Assembly: GCA_003255025.1 (NCBI GenBank)
Contig: QANY01007217.1
Location: 382,033 to 446,032 of the forward strand
Direction of reading: 5' to 3'
Length of the DNA stretch: 64,000 bases
Source of the DNA: Datisca glomerata
Lineage: Eukaryota; Streptophyta; Magnoliopsida; Cucurbitales; Datiscaceae
Part shown: positions 13,741-25,192 of the stretch, in pieces
Layout of the letters: every line of letters starts with the position of its first letter
How positions within the stretch are numbered: position 1 is the first letter of the stretch
Program-made: the position numbers and the translations under genes
The notes under the pieces: model-generated
What the model was told of the DNA's origin: nothing
The model's input: only the letters and a program-made list of their open reading frames with translations
Database searches by the model: none

Positions 13741-16700
13741 GTAGACTTAGCAGCTACTAACCACATATGTTGCTCCCTACAGGGGTTTAGAAAAATTAAA
13801 AGGCTTGACGAGGGCAAGTTCAGCTTCTGCTGGGAGAATGAAGCACTAGTATCGGCCCCATCGGTGAGAACTTTTAAATTATGTTTTGAAAAATATTTTC
13901 TTGTTTTACGTGATGTTTATTATGTCTCAAGTTTTTGGAAGAATTGGATTTTTATTGGTGCATTAATTGTGCAAGGATTTGATCTAAAATTCATTGATAA
14001 AGATATTTATATTTATAGAAATGAATGCTTAATTACTATCGCACGAATGATTAATAAATTGTGTCACGTAAAACCTATAGTACCCATGATTTGTGACACG
14101 GAAGTGAATATTGATTCACATATGGATAGTAAAAGGTTATAGTATGACTCAACCGATCTAACATATCTGTGGCACTTATGTCTTGTACATATTAGCCTGG
14201 ATAGGATTAAAAGACTTGTGAAGAATGGTCTTTTTCAATCTTTAAGTGTGGGTTCACTACACACATGTGAATCCTGTATAGAAGGCAAAATGACCAAGAG
14301 AAATTTTTCATCAAAAAAATGAAAGAGCCTCTCAATCTCTCGAACTCATACATAGTGATGTATGTGAACCATTGAAGATCCAAGCAAGAGGAGGTTATGA
14401 ATACTTCGTAACCTTCACTGACAACTACTCATGTTTTGGACATGTTTATCTAATGCATCAAAAGTTTGAAACTTTTGAAAATTTCAAAGAATATAAGGCC
14501 TTTGTTGAAAATTAATTAGAAAAAATAAATCAATACACTATGATCCGATCGTGGTGGACAGTACTTGCTAGGAGAGTTCGAGGACTTTTTTAAAGAAAAA
14601 GGTATTCTTTCTCATCTTACAACATCTGCTACGCCATAGCAAAATGGTGTGTTAGAGAGAAGGAATCGAACTCTGATGGATATGGTTAGATCCATGATGA
14701 GTTACTCATCCATCCCAGATTTGTTTTAGGGATATGCCTTACTAACATCGGCATATATTTTGAACCAAGTTCTGTCAACGATGGTGCCTGGTACACCATA
14801 TGAAACATGGTATAAGGCGAAAGTTATCCGTTCACCATTTTAAAATATAGGGTTGCCCGGCACATGTTCTAATATCGAAGACAAGCAAGTTGGCCAGTCG
14901 TTCAGTATTGTGCATGTTTGTAGGATATCCTATGAGAATGAAGTGATATATCTTCTACAGTACTACTGACAAGAAAATATTATATTCGTGAAAGATATTA
15001 TATTAAAAGTGTACAATCAAGAAGCACAGTCGTGCTAGAGGAATTATTGAATAGGAGAACACCAACTTCCCAATTAAAAATTGTTTGTGATTAATAATGG
15101 AAGAACCACGACATGAACCAGAGACTATGGAGCCTTGACGTAGTGGGAGAGTTGTGATACAACCTGAAAGGTACATGTCCTATGGAGAAGTTTTGACAGC
15201 TGTCTTAGACAAGGACCTAGATGAACCAATCTCTTACTCAGAGGCCCTGGCTGGTCCTGAGGCAAACTTATGGCAAGAAGTCATGAACGTTGAAATACAT
15301 TCGATGTACTCGAACAGAGTCCGAAAACTTATTGATCCTCCTTAAGGGATAAAAACTGTAGGATGTAAATGGATCTATAAGAAGAAAAGAGGTTTCGATG
15401 GGAATGTAGAGACATTCAAATCTAGGCTAGTAGCCAAGGGCTACACCCAAAAGGAAGGTATAGACTACAAGGACACATTCTACCGGTAGCCATGCTTAAT
15501 CCATCCGAATTATTTTGGCCATTGATGTTGCCCTTGATTATGAAATCTGGAAAATGGATGTCAAGACCGCCTTACTGAATGACAATTTTGAAGAGCACAT
15601 TTATATGGCTCAACCAGACGGGTTCATGGAGAAAGGCCAAGAAGGCAAAGTTTGTGAACTATAGAAGTCCACTTATGGACTTAAGTAAGCGTCACAGTCG
15701 TGGAATATTAGATTCGATGAAACTGTTAAGAACTATGGTTTTGAACAGTTGGCAGACGAACTCTGTGTGTATAAGTTGATACACGAGGAAATGTAGTTTT
15801 TCTAGTCTTGTACGTAGATGACACTCTACTAAGTGGGAATGATGTAGGAAATTTGTTTGATGTCAAGTTTTGGCTTACAAAACAATTTGACATGAAGGAT
15901 CTTAGAGCATCTACATTTGTCTTACGTATTCAGATCTTTCGAGATCGGAAGAATTGATAATTGAAACTTTTTCAAGCATCTTATATTGATAAGTTTTGGA
16001 TCGCTTCAGTATGCAAAACTCCAAGAAGGGGTTTCTTCCATTTAAACATGGAGTCAGCCTCTCCGAGGAGCAGACTCCCAAGACTTCTCAAGAAGAGGAA
16101 GACATGAGAATGATACCTTATACCTCAGCTGTGGGAAGCCTCATGTACGCGATGTTTTACACTAGACCTGATATTTACTATGTTGTGGGCGTAGTTAGTT
16201 GTTTCCAATCTAATCTTGGAATCGAGCATTGGAATATCATTAAGCATATCCTTAAGTATCTTGGGAGAATAACAAATTACATGCTTATGTATTCAGGTAG
16301 TGACTTGAATATGATAGGGTATACAGATTCTGATTTTCAAGTTGATAAGGACTCTAGGAGGTCCACCTCAGGATCGAAGTTCATCTTGAATGGTGGAGCA
16401 ATTATATGGAGAGGTATCAAGCAATCTTGCATTGCTGATTGTACCATAAAAGCTGAATATATGGCAGCTTATGAAGCTGTATAAGAGGTTGTATAGTTTA
16501 GGAAGTTCTTGAAGACTCTAAAAGTTGATCTAGACGTTGAGTAGCCCATGACACTTTATTGTGACAACAGTGGGGCTATAGTGAATTCTAAGGAACCTAG
16601 AAGCCATAAGAGATCCAAACATATAGAACGTAAGTATCACCTGATTAGAGAGATTGTTCAGCGTGGAGACATTGTGGTTACGCATATTTCGACGGTCAGC

Positions 16701-16797
16701 AACCTGGCAGATCCATTCACAAAGAGTTTAAGCATTAAAGTTTTTTATGGTCATCTGGAAGGCTTGAGGATAAGAGATTTTACATGCCTACTTTAGT
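13730..16797 (+). pseudogene. copia B pol remnant (protease, integrase, RT, RNase H)
   Basis: Protease near 13,735-13,780 has the motif changed to DLAATNH instead of DSGATNH. The zinc-binding and integrase region lies at about 14,150-14,760 (CESCIEGKMTKR; then QNGVLERRNRT after a stop). RT lies at about 15,150-15,990 and keeps an intact LYVDDTLL active site near 15,810. RNase H lies at 15,996-16,797 and retains YTSAVGSLMYAM, DSDFQVDKDSRRSTSG and YCDNSGAI. At least ten stops or frame changes separate these pieces. RT and RNase H are the best preserved parts. Confidence 0.85.
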
Positions 16798-16798
16798 T

Positions 16799-16810
16799 CA
16801 AGTGGGAGAT
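16799..16810 (+). other. polypurine tract of copia B
   Basis: CAAGTGGGAGAT directly precedes the TGTTG start of the 3' LTR. This is the classic plant copia polypurine tract used to prime plus-strand DNA synthesis. Its position fixes the 3' LTR start. Confidence 0.85.
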
Positions 16811-18668
16811 TGTTGAAATATATTCATAAAGTAACGTGTAATGACTATTTATTTGTATGTAGTTATTTCTCAGACAATTGTATTACTGAATTTTTTTATG
16901 AATCAATTGAAAGGTTTATTTTAAATTAAAGCATGTTTATAAATTACTCAAGTCCTGGACATATTGAATAGACCAGTCTTATGCCCCAAGATTGAAGACA
17001 GAAGTGTCTCCAAATGAACTTTTTTGAAATAGTTCAGAATGATATTCGCAGTCTTAGTATCGACTGAGCAATCGAATCTGATTATGACCGTTAGGTTGAA
17101 CCGTTGGATGTCAGTCTTGGGGCATAAGAGTGGAGACTCAAATGGTTAACATATATATGTTATGAACATATTGAATAGACCAGTAACAAATTAGTTTAGA
17201 GCCCAAAATTGTTTACCTGACTCTAAATCTAATTGTTACACCTTAAGAGTATTTTCATAATTACTTTAATTATGAGGTGAATACATAACATAAATTGGTT
17301 AGTTGTAATCTTTGATATTTCAAATGAGTGAGTTCAAATTGGCGGGCAATACCTCGGCTGTTGGGATTGTAATTTAATTAAGTAGGAGTTGCGTGATTTA
17401 TAGATATGAAAATTCATGATTGGATTGTGAAAACAACAATATCACCTTATGCTTTATTGATGGGAATGTGAATAAATTAACTTGGCCAAGTATTCGATGA
17501 AATGAGTCATTGAATAAGAGTTGTGAATTGTACGAGACAATTCACTATAATGTTTTTCTTATTCACAGTCAATAAAGGAGTTAAGAAAATAATAACAAGA
17601 GGGCTAAAATGATAATTTTATATTCTGCTCTTGTTACTGATATTCACGATGGGTATTATGTTAAAATATTTTGTGGACCGTGAAAATAAATAGAATTTAT
17701 TTACACCAACAGAAAATGTAATGTGCAGAGTAGAGAGTTTATTCGACATCAAACATATAGTGGAGTCATAAGATGTCAGGATTAAATAGGTGGGGAATTT
17801 ATGAAGATGAATTTTCTGGGTATTTGAATTATAAGCTTTGTTCATGTGAGTTCATTCGGTCTCAGAAATAACTCAGAGAACATGAATAGAAAAATGAACT
17901 TAGTTGGACCAAAATGTGTTTTGGTGTCAAGACATATTTCCTAAACCTATATGTGATATGTGATGTCACTTAAGTTAGTTAAGTGTAATTATTGTATTGA
18001 ATTAATTAATTTCTTACTGGATAATTAGTTAAATAAATAAAATAATTAATTAATTGATATAGATCAATTATATTTATCAATTGGATTGATGAATTTCAAT
18101 ACAATTAAACTCTAGAAGATCATGTTATTTTCGGCAGTAATAGATAATTAAGGAAATTTTCATAAATGTTATAATATATGGGTATATTTATAAATACCAA
18201 AAATTATATTTTGATAAATATATAATAATTTGATTGCAAAGAGATAATGAGTATTAGATACAATTGTTGTTATCGACACAAAAAAGGATGAGAAAAATAT
18301 TTTATCCTCTCACTATTGTTGCTGCCGAAATTAATCTGAAGAAAACAAGATTTGATTTTTCTTCTTCAATCATTTTGAGAGCCCACTCTCAAATTCCTAT
18401 GTAAAATTCTTCAAAGGTATATTTATGAAATTAACGGGTGGATGTTAGTGGACTAATTCAGAAATCATTTGTGGAAGGTCAAGTTCATGATTTCGATCTT
18501 AAATCTTGAAGAACACGAAGAACGCTCGAGAGAGTTCGACCAATTCAGAAATTCTCCGATACAGAGTAATGGTGAAAATCATTTTTCCTTAATATATTTG
18601 TTTTAATATCATATATGCATGATCAAACTAAAATTAGTTTTAAATTATTTAATATGATTAAATAAGTT
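16811..18668 (+). repeat. 3' LTR of copia B
   Basis: Starts TGTTGAAATATATTC after the polypurine tract and ends at AATAAGTT, where LINE coding sequence resumes. Length is about 1858 bp, against 1848 for the 5' copy. The two copies show scattered substitutions and small indels throughout, so the insertion is not recent. A fragment of a related LTR occurs at about 23,616-24,058 inside copia C. Confidence 0.85.
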
Positions 18669-18755
18669 GAATTGAAAGGGTGTTAAAGTAGCTTGGATCA
18701 AATTTGTACCCTCTTTTGAGGATGGAGGTTTGGGGCTCAAGGACCTGAATATATG
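18669..18755 (+). pseudogene. L1-type LINE, second segment
   Basis: Short piece encoding, after one stop, KGVKVAWIKFVPSFEDGG and then LGLKDLNI. This is the conserved C-terminal block of plant L1 ORF2 downstream of RT. It joins the first segment across copia B in the expected protein order, with some residues lost at the junction. It is cut at 18,755 by a second insertion. Confidence 0.8.
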
Positions 18756-20162
18756 TGTTATGAGTGTTTTCCCGAACACTAATAATGAGACAACACGTGT
18801 CACACCGCAGCAGAGAGCCAATAGCAAATGAAGGTTCTTGAGGAGAGAATAACCAACCTCGCCTAGTCAGTCTTGAAGAAGCTCGGGTAGCACAGACCCG
18901 AGCACATGGAAAACAACAAGGATCAAGCTTGTAAAGAAAGCTCGGATATTCCCAAGTTCTAGGGCCATCATTATCTACCTAAAGTAACACCCTAGATGGC
19001 AGATCCCTATAGGCCCGAATGCCCAAAAAGTCCATCGCTGCGGTAAAATGTCAGAGTAGCACCTGTCCAGTCACTACGAGATCATGTCAACATTTAATGC
19101 ACATCACTTTATGTTAAAGATAACCTCCCTTTTGTCTAATCAATGGCATTCATTGTAGTCATCGTGTCCTGAAAAGTTTCCCTAGCACGCTCCCGAGACT
19201 TCCTCAACACACTTTCTCCGTTGGGATCCAAGTACAAATACCCCCATCTATTAAGGAAAGAGGTAGGTCATTTCTTTCCTAAGGAAACTATGTCAAAATA
19301 ATGTCAGGATACTGACTTAGGTATCATAGACCTTTAGGTGAGCAACACCCCCCAGTTCTCCTCGCCTTTGGGTTCTTTGTTTATATTTTACAGATTCTTC
19401 TTCTGATGAGGAGGAGGGTGGATACTCCTTCTCATCCTGGACTTTTCCATCATGAAATACTAGACCCATCAACTCCTTACGGGAGAGAAAGGGTTCTAAA
19501 ATTTTAGAACAATAATGACTTTATAGTCGTTCCCACAGACGACGCTAACTGTACATGACGGAGGAAGAAGGAAACAATTGTTGTAACCTCTGAGGTAACC
19601 AGGTCAAGAAGGGAATGCGTACGAGTCACCGCCAAAGTCATAATAGTCTCTTTATGAAAATGGTCCTCCCCCATGACTCAAAGGCCACTAGCGGGGTCAC
19701 TGTGCACTCGCAGGACCATGGGAGAAAACTATCCAGGAAAGGGTGAGACGACACTTTACCTGGAGAAACTATCACCCCTAGAGGAAATCAGGATCAAAAC
19801 GAAACCAGGTTTCAGATGGTCGAGCTCCCCCTTTATAAGGTTCTGGTTGGGATTCATCCCAGAAAGATGAGGGATGAGAGTGAGGTTGCTGAAGAACGAG
19901 TGAGGATAAAGACCGATTAAGGACCCTCTAGGGGTAGTATGTGAGCAGTCACAGAAGATAGAGGAAAGTATTGGCAGGCCATCCTCTGTCTCTTCGATGT
20001 CCTTTTGGCCACCAACAGTGTTTCAAAGCCTCTGTGTTGTACGAGTAAAAGGGCGTGAGGTCATTCTCGATTGAAAAATAAAGCCTCGCATCAATCCTCT
20101 GTAACAGGTATTCCAAGTTGTCACTTCGTGCATCATTAAGCTGACGTTAAAAGCACATAACA
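18756..20162. mobile_element. LTR-like insert (solo LTR or non-autonomous element) in the LINE
   Basis: A 1407-bp block with TG...CA ends and 7-bp terminal inverted repeats (TGTTATG at 18,756; CATAACA at 20,156-20,162). It interrupts LINE coding sequence: L1 C-terminal sequence is on the left and the L1 zinc-knuckle region is on the right. It is richer in G+C than its surroundings and has no protein-coding homology that I recognise. A CAAATACCCC stretch (about 19,233) resembles LTR promoter regions. A clear target-site duplication is absent; only ATG is shared. Some LINE sequence is also missing, so the junction may have been rearranged. It may be a gypsy-type solo LTR or a large derivative. 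Confidence 0.5.
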
Positions 20163-20836
20163 ATGCTCTTATGAGGTAAATATTGTCCTTAAACTGGTCA
20201 AAACTAATTTGGTTCAAGGGATTCATTCCTAAATGCTCCTTTATTTCCTGGATAGCATGTCACAACAAGCTTGCTACTAAGGATAATGTTGCTATGTGGT
20301 GTGCAGGAGTTGGTAGTGCTTGTGTTTTCTGCTCTCAAGGCTTGGAATTTATTGATCATATGTTTTGTTGCTGCCCAATTACTAAAGTTATCTTGGACAT
20401 TCTACTTGCTAAATGTGATATGTCTTGTGCTCACTATTCCTGGATTCTCTTTAGCAGTAGCTTCTGAAATCGTAAAGTTGTTGTTTACCATTTTTTATTT
20501 ATTGTATTTAGGTTATGAGAGTCTTTATTGGTAAGTTTGTTTAGCCATCTCAGATCTTAGAGAAGACTATTGGAATGTTAAGAGAAAGGATTTGGTTTAC
20601 TACTAAAATCCTTAGGATTGTTTACTATCCTAGGGTGTATGAAAATGTGAACCTGTATATTTCTACTTTTTCATTCACTTAGGCCTATGTCAATATTTTT
20701 CGCCTTAACACTAGTGTCTTTTACGTCTCTGTAGTTTGTTTTATATCTTTTGTGTTTCCCTGGGGGTAGACCTCTTGAATTTTTGTAAGTTTTTTGGTTG
20801 AATAATACTACCTATGAACTAAAAAATAAATAAAAA
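20163..20836 (+). pseudogene. L1-type LINE, third segment with zf-RVT domain and poly-A tail
   Basis: Encodes the zf-RVT domain found at the end of plant L1 ORF2: WSKLIWFKGFIPKCSFISWI, then a CVFC pair and H-x5-C type ligands around 20,330-20,375. A roughly 400-bp 3' untranslated region follows with typical plant L1 wording (TTTTTGGTTGAATAATAC, about 20,788). It ends in an A-rich tail (20,820-20,836). The fragment completes the LINE begun at 7929. One frameshift is visible near 20,450. Confidence 0.75.
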
Positions 20837-21122
20837 GCCTTCAACTTGATCTTGTTTTTCATATGATTTATCGTTACTCAGGTCAGCCTCACTATTGATA
20901 TCTCCAAGTGTTGTCACCAAAAACATTCCTCGATGGCTAGCGATCATATGAGGTTAAGGATCGGATCGTAGATAGAGACTTAAGCATGTGCGGGGAAAGG
21001 GAATATATAGCTAAATGGATCAAGGTAGTGGATTGTAAATCCACACTCAGATAGAAGTTTTTTATAATTATATCACCGAGTTATTAATTATTTTTATTTA
21101 AATGTAGTCGTTAATTAAACTA

Positions 21123-21125
<3 letters not shown>
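20837..21125. other. unassigned spacer
   Basis: No gene or recognised repeat between the LINE tail and the TA microsatellite. Confidence 0.4.

Positions 21126-21166
<41 letters not shown>
21126..21166. repeat. (TA)n microsatellite
   Basis: About twenty uninterrupted TA dinucleotides. This is a common simple repeat in plant intergenic DNA and likely length-polymorphic. Confidence 0.95.
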
Positions 21167-21169
<3 letters not shown>

Positions 21170-21511
21170 GTTAAGGGGAAGAAAGCTTTGTAAATAATGA
21201 TTACTCTAGGTCATTAAAATAATTCTTTAATGCTATCTCATTATTATATGATTAGATATTAATCATTTCATATTAAATAGTTAATGACTCTTTTAATTTT
21301 GACAATATTGTCCAATTTATTTTTGGGTTATTTGAAAAAATATACCCTTCCAAGTTTACTAAGGAAAATTGTATCAATTTCTCAAATATCATAATATTAT
21401 ATCTCTGGCTCACCAAATCAAATCAACTACTAGCAATTTTTCTCTTCCCTCATCGTCTCTCTTTCCTTCCCAATTCACATATTAAATCAATCAAATCATC
21501 TCTTCTTGAAG

Positions 21512-21945
21512 GTGACTACTTGAATGCGTCAAGTAGTTGTTTATGATTACTTAAACCCTTGAAGTAATTTTTTTTTTGCAGTCACAACTCAGACACCAGG
21601 TGACTACTTGAATGGTTCAAGTAGTTGTTTATGACTACTTGAACCCTTCAAGTAGTTGTTTTTGTTAATCAGCAACTCAGACACCAAATGACTAGTTGAA
21701 AGGTTCAAATAGTTGTTTATGACTACTTGAACCCTTCAAGTAGTTATTTTTTTAATCACGACTCAGACACCAGGTGACTAGTTGAAGGGTTTAAATAGTT
21801 GTGTATGACTACTTGAACCCTTCAAGTAGTTTTTTTTTGCTTGTCAACATCTCAGACATCATGTGACTACTTGAAGGGTTCAAGTAATTATTTATGATTA
21901 CTTGAACCTTTCAAGTAGTTATTTTTATTCTGCCAGTAGGCAGTT
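21512..21945. repeat. palindrome-rich minisatellite, five units of 86-89 bp
   Basis: Five direct copies begin at about 21,512, 21,600, 21,688, 21,774 and 21,863. Each unit contains two near-palindromes built on ACTACTTGAA-CCC-TTCAAGTAGT, separated by about 8 bp (TGTTTATG-like). A T-rich run and the word CTCAGACACCA follow. The second palindrome is better conserved between units than the first, and the last unit is decayed. No open reading frame runs through it. Each palindrome could fold into a 9-10-bp stem. The function is unknown. Confidence 0.9.
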
Positions 21946-22004
21946 GGGTAATTACTTGAGCGCTTTTCTAAGTCCCAAAAAAATAGGAGAATGTGCCCGT
22001 CTTA

Positions 22005-22430
22005 ATAAAGAAGAAGAAGAAGAATGAGTCTCACTAAAAAGAAGAAAAAATGGTCACCGTCTCATTGAACAATCATAGGGTTTCACTGAAGAAGGAGGAG
22101 GAGGAGGAGGAGGAGGAGGAGGAGGATGAGCTTCATTGAAGAATGAGAAGAATGAGAAGAAGAAGAAGAAGAAGAAGAAGAAGAATGAGAAGAAGAAGAA
22201 GAAGAAGAAGAAGAAGAAGAAGAAGAAGAAGAAGAAGAAGAAGAAGAAGAAGAAGAAGAAGAATGAGCTTCGTTGAAGAAGAGAGAAGAAGAAGAAGAAT
22301 GAGCTTCGTTGAATAAGAGAGAAGAAGAAGAAGAATGAGCTTCGTTGAATAAGAGAGAAGAAGAAGAAGAAGAAGAAGAATAAGAAGGAGGAGGAGGAGC
22401 TTCGTTGAATAAGATACAGAGAAAAAGAAG
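22005..22430. repeat. GAA/GGA-rich microsatellite tract
   Basis: Long purine-biased tract on the plus strand made of AAGAAG, GGAGGA and a repeated larger unit containing GAATGAGCTTCGTTGAA. A leucine-rich reading frame on the minus strand (22,133-22,459) is only a translation of this repeat. It lies directly after the palindromic minisatellite. Confidence 0.95.
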
Positions 22431-23099
22431 AGATTGTTAGATTGATTTGATATGCGCATTGGGAAGGGAAGAGAGAGAATGTATTAGTTTATTAGATTTG
22501 GTGGGTCAGGAGTATAATATTTTGATATTTGAGAAAGGGGACAATTTTCTTTACCAAACTTAGAAATGGTGTAGTTTTATAAATTACCCTTTATTTTTAG
22601 AATTTATACTTTACCCTTTATATAGTTTATTTTAGTTATAGTTTTCCTTGAGTAATACCATTCATTAATACTTGGTATAAATTTTATTTTTAATTACTTC
22701 TAATATCATCTTTTGTTAGGCTATATTGAATTTTTTCTTGAATTTTATATGTTTAGAATTCAATACAACACGCCTTAACATGCATAAAATGAGTCGAATG
22801 TGAATTTATCAGTTAACACATACTATTATAAAATATATAGAGTTTAAATCAACTATAGATACTTGAATGACCTCTAATATGATTTTATTAATTATACAAA
22901 CACACAATATTTTGTCATTTCTTTTGGCACATAACTTTAGTTATTTTTTGGTATTTTTTTATCTTTATGAGACAGTTCATTTACTATTTTTATTATATAG
23001 TTTTTAATCAAATTTTTTATTATTATATAGTTTATCCATGTAAAACGCGTCTTAGGAACTAGTTATTATTAAATGCGATCATGAGCGTCTAACATGATT
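22431..23099. other. A+T-rich spacer
   Basis: No gene recognised. The 3' LTR expected for copia C should lie here but no copy of the 27,841-28,083 LTR is visible, so that end of copia C appears deleted. Confidence 0.5.
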
Positions 23100-23104
23100 A
23101 GTGC

Positions 23105-23601
23105 CTTTACTTTTAAATGAAAGCTTTTTGCTAATTTTTCTCACAAACAAAGTGACAATCAATTCCAATATGCTTAGTTCGCTCATGAAGTACATGATTA
23201 GATGCAATATGAAAGGAAGCTTGGTTATCACACCATAGTTTTGCTGGTACTGAAGTTTTAAGACCTACTTTAGTCAAGAGTTGGTATATCCATATTATCT
23301 CACACACAGACTATGCCACAACCCAATATTTTGACTTTGCACTAGACCTTGACATAACGCTATGCTTCTTACTTTTCCATGTGACTAAATTTCCTCGAAC
23401 AAGAACACAATAACCTGAAGTGGATCTTCTATCCATTTTGAAACCTGCCCAAACTGCATCTAAAAAACATTCAATATGAGTCTGCGCATGATTTGCAGAA
23501 AAGATATAAAAAGGCCCTCCTTTCAAATAACACAAATTTTTGTGAATTTCAGAAATTATAGATATACAGGGTATATGTGAAAATTCCAATATTGTATACA
23601 A
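23105..23601 (-). pseudogene. copia C RNase H fragment
   Basis: Minus-strand reading gives the copia RNase H block: DAVWAGFKMDRRSTSGYCVL at its start, then CDNQASFHIASNHVLHERTK near the end. One in-frame stop lies after YWVVA (about 23,310). It is separated from RT by the inserted LTR fragment. Confidence 0.85.
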
Positions 23602-23615
23602 GTGATGGAAATAGG

Positions 23616-24058
23616 GTTGCCTTCCTAAGTGTGTTGATACAACATTAATTTACACAGAGCAGAAAAAGGTTTCTCTCTCCCCCTCCTACCGTTGCCGCCA
23701 AATTCATAGAGGAAGAAAAAAAAAATTCTTCCTTAGTTGTTTCGAGAGCCTACACTCAGTTCCTAACGATGTCCTTGCGAGATATACTTCTGAATCCAAT
23801 GAGTGGTTATTGGTGGGAAAACTAATTGAAGTTCTTAAATTTGAAGATTGAATAACGTGAAACATTTAGAAAGAATTCCACCAATTCAGAAAGTCATTTA
23901 TACGACGAAAAGATATAAATCATTTTTACATCTTTTGAATATGTTTAACTTTGTATGCATAATCGGATGTATGATTTTAATATTTAACATTATTAAATTG
24001 GTTGATACATAAAAATTTGATATTCCACTCACGAACCGTTCGTGGTGCAATGATTTTT
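23616..24058 (+). mobile_element. LTR fragment related to copia B, inserted in copia C
   Basis: This block has no coding homology and interrupts copia C between RT and RNase H. It matches the 3' third of the copia B LTR by eye, in order: a pyrimidine-rich word before GTTGCCGCC, GAGAGCC-ACTC, a GTGG-T-TTGGTGG word, and AATTCCACCAATTCAGAAA (compare about 18,300-18,560). It is on the plus strand, opposite to copia C. Boundaries are approximate. The 5' two thirds of the LTR are absent. Confidence 0.7.
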
Positions 24059-24074
24059 CCTCAAATTTTTAAAA

Positions 24075-24862
24075 CCCGATCCAACATCTTTTGTATCTCT
24101 TAGGATCTTCCACTAGTTCTTCATCTCCCGTAAGGTGAAAGTGATGAGACATTAGAGTACTACAAGGCTTTGCCCCTAATCTTCCTATCTCAATTAATAA
24201 GTCAAGAACATATTTTCTCTAAGATAAAAAGATACCATTTTTACTCCTTGTGACTTCAACACCCAAGAAATACTTTAGCATCCTTAAGTCATTTGTGTTA
24301 AACTGACTATGAAGGAAAGACTTAAGAGATGAGATTCATGTTGTATCACTTCCAGTAAATACAATATCACCCACGTACATAACTAAAAGAATGATAACGG
24401 CTTTTGATTATTTGTAGAACACAGAATGGTCAGATTTTCTCTTTATCATGCCAAAATTTTCAACAAGCTGACTAAATTTCTTAAACCAAGCACGAGGACT
24501 TTATTTCAAAGCATACAAATATTTTTGAAGACGACAAACTCACCCAGACTCCCCTGAGCAACAAAACCAAGAGGTTGCTCCATATACACATCCTCTTGAA
24601 AGTCACCAAGAAGAAAAGCATTCTTGATGTCCAGTTGATGCAAAGTCCAGTGATGAGTAGCTGCCAAAGAAATAAACAACTGAACAGATGTCAATTTAGC
24701 CACTAAAGAAAAAGTGTCAGAATAGTCCACTCCATAGGTCTGAGCATATCCTTTATCGACAAGATAAACTTTCAATCGAACAACAGACCCATCCGGATTG
24801 ATTTTAACCGTGAACACCCATTTGCATTCAATAGCCCATTTTTCTGAAGGTAAATCAACCAA
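24075..24862 (-). pseudogene. copia C reverse transcriptase fragment
   Basis: The N-terminal part at 24,506-24,862 is open and well conserved: WAIECKWVFTVKINPDGSVV, GYAQTYGVDYSDTFSLVAK, LHQLDIKNAFLLGDFQEDVY. After a stop the palm region continues to about 24,075. The active-site box reads MYVGDIVF, so the first aspartate of YVDD is replaced by glycine. The fragment stops where the inserted LTR fragment begins. Confidence 0.85.
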
Positions 24863-25192
24863 GTTTCAAGTACCATTGTCATCTAAAGCATTCGTTTCCT
24901 CTATCATTGCATGATGCCAACAAGGATGAGATATGGCTTCGTGAACAATTTTAGGGATAGAAATAGAATCAAAGGATGCAAAGAAGAACAAGAGGAAGAT
25001 GACAATAAGCTATAAGAAACAACAGAAGAAATAGGATAAGTACACTGGCGTTTACCTTTGCGTAACGTATTAGAAAAATCATCATTCGAGATTGGAGTAG
25101 ACTTGAATAATAGAAGGTTTGACAGGAATTGGCTCCAAGATAAGTTTAGAGGATATGATGGAATAAACCAACAAATCATCATCCTCATCCCC

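Larger units (their letters stand above)
9513..18668 (+). mobile_element. Ty1/copia retrotransposon B, complete but dead, inserted in a LINE
   Basis: About 9.16 kb long with two matching LTRs (9513-11,360 and 16,811-18,668), a 1.5-kb leader, gag, protease, integrase, RT and RNase H in copia order, and a polypurine tract directly before the 3' LTR. The flanks on both sides are pieces of the same LINE, so the insertion point is internal to a LINE. No target-site duplication was recognised and the 5' TG terminus is mutated. LTR divergence and many stops indicate an old insertion. Confidence 0.9.

Noticed and set aside
21512..21945. CRISPR-like array
   Set aside because: The units are contiguous tandem repeats without unique spacers, in a plant nuclear genome.
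22133..22459. Leucine-rich open frame on the minus strand
   Set aside because: It is only the translation of the GAA/AAG microsatellite; no start context or family match.
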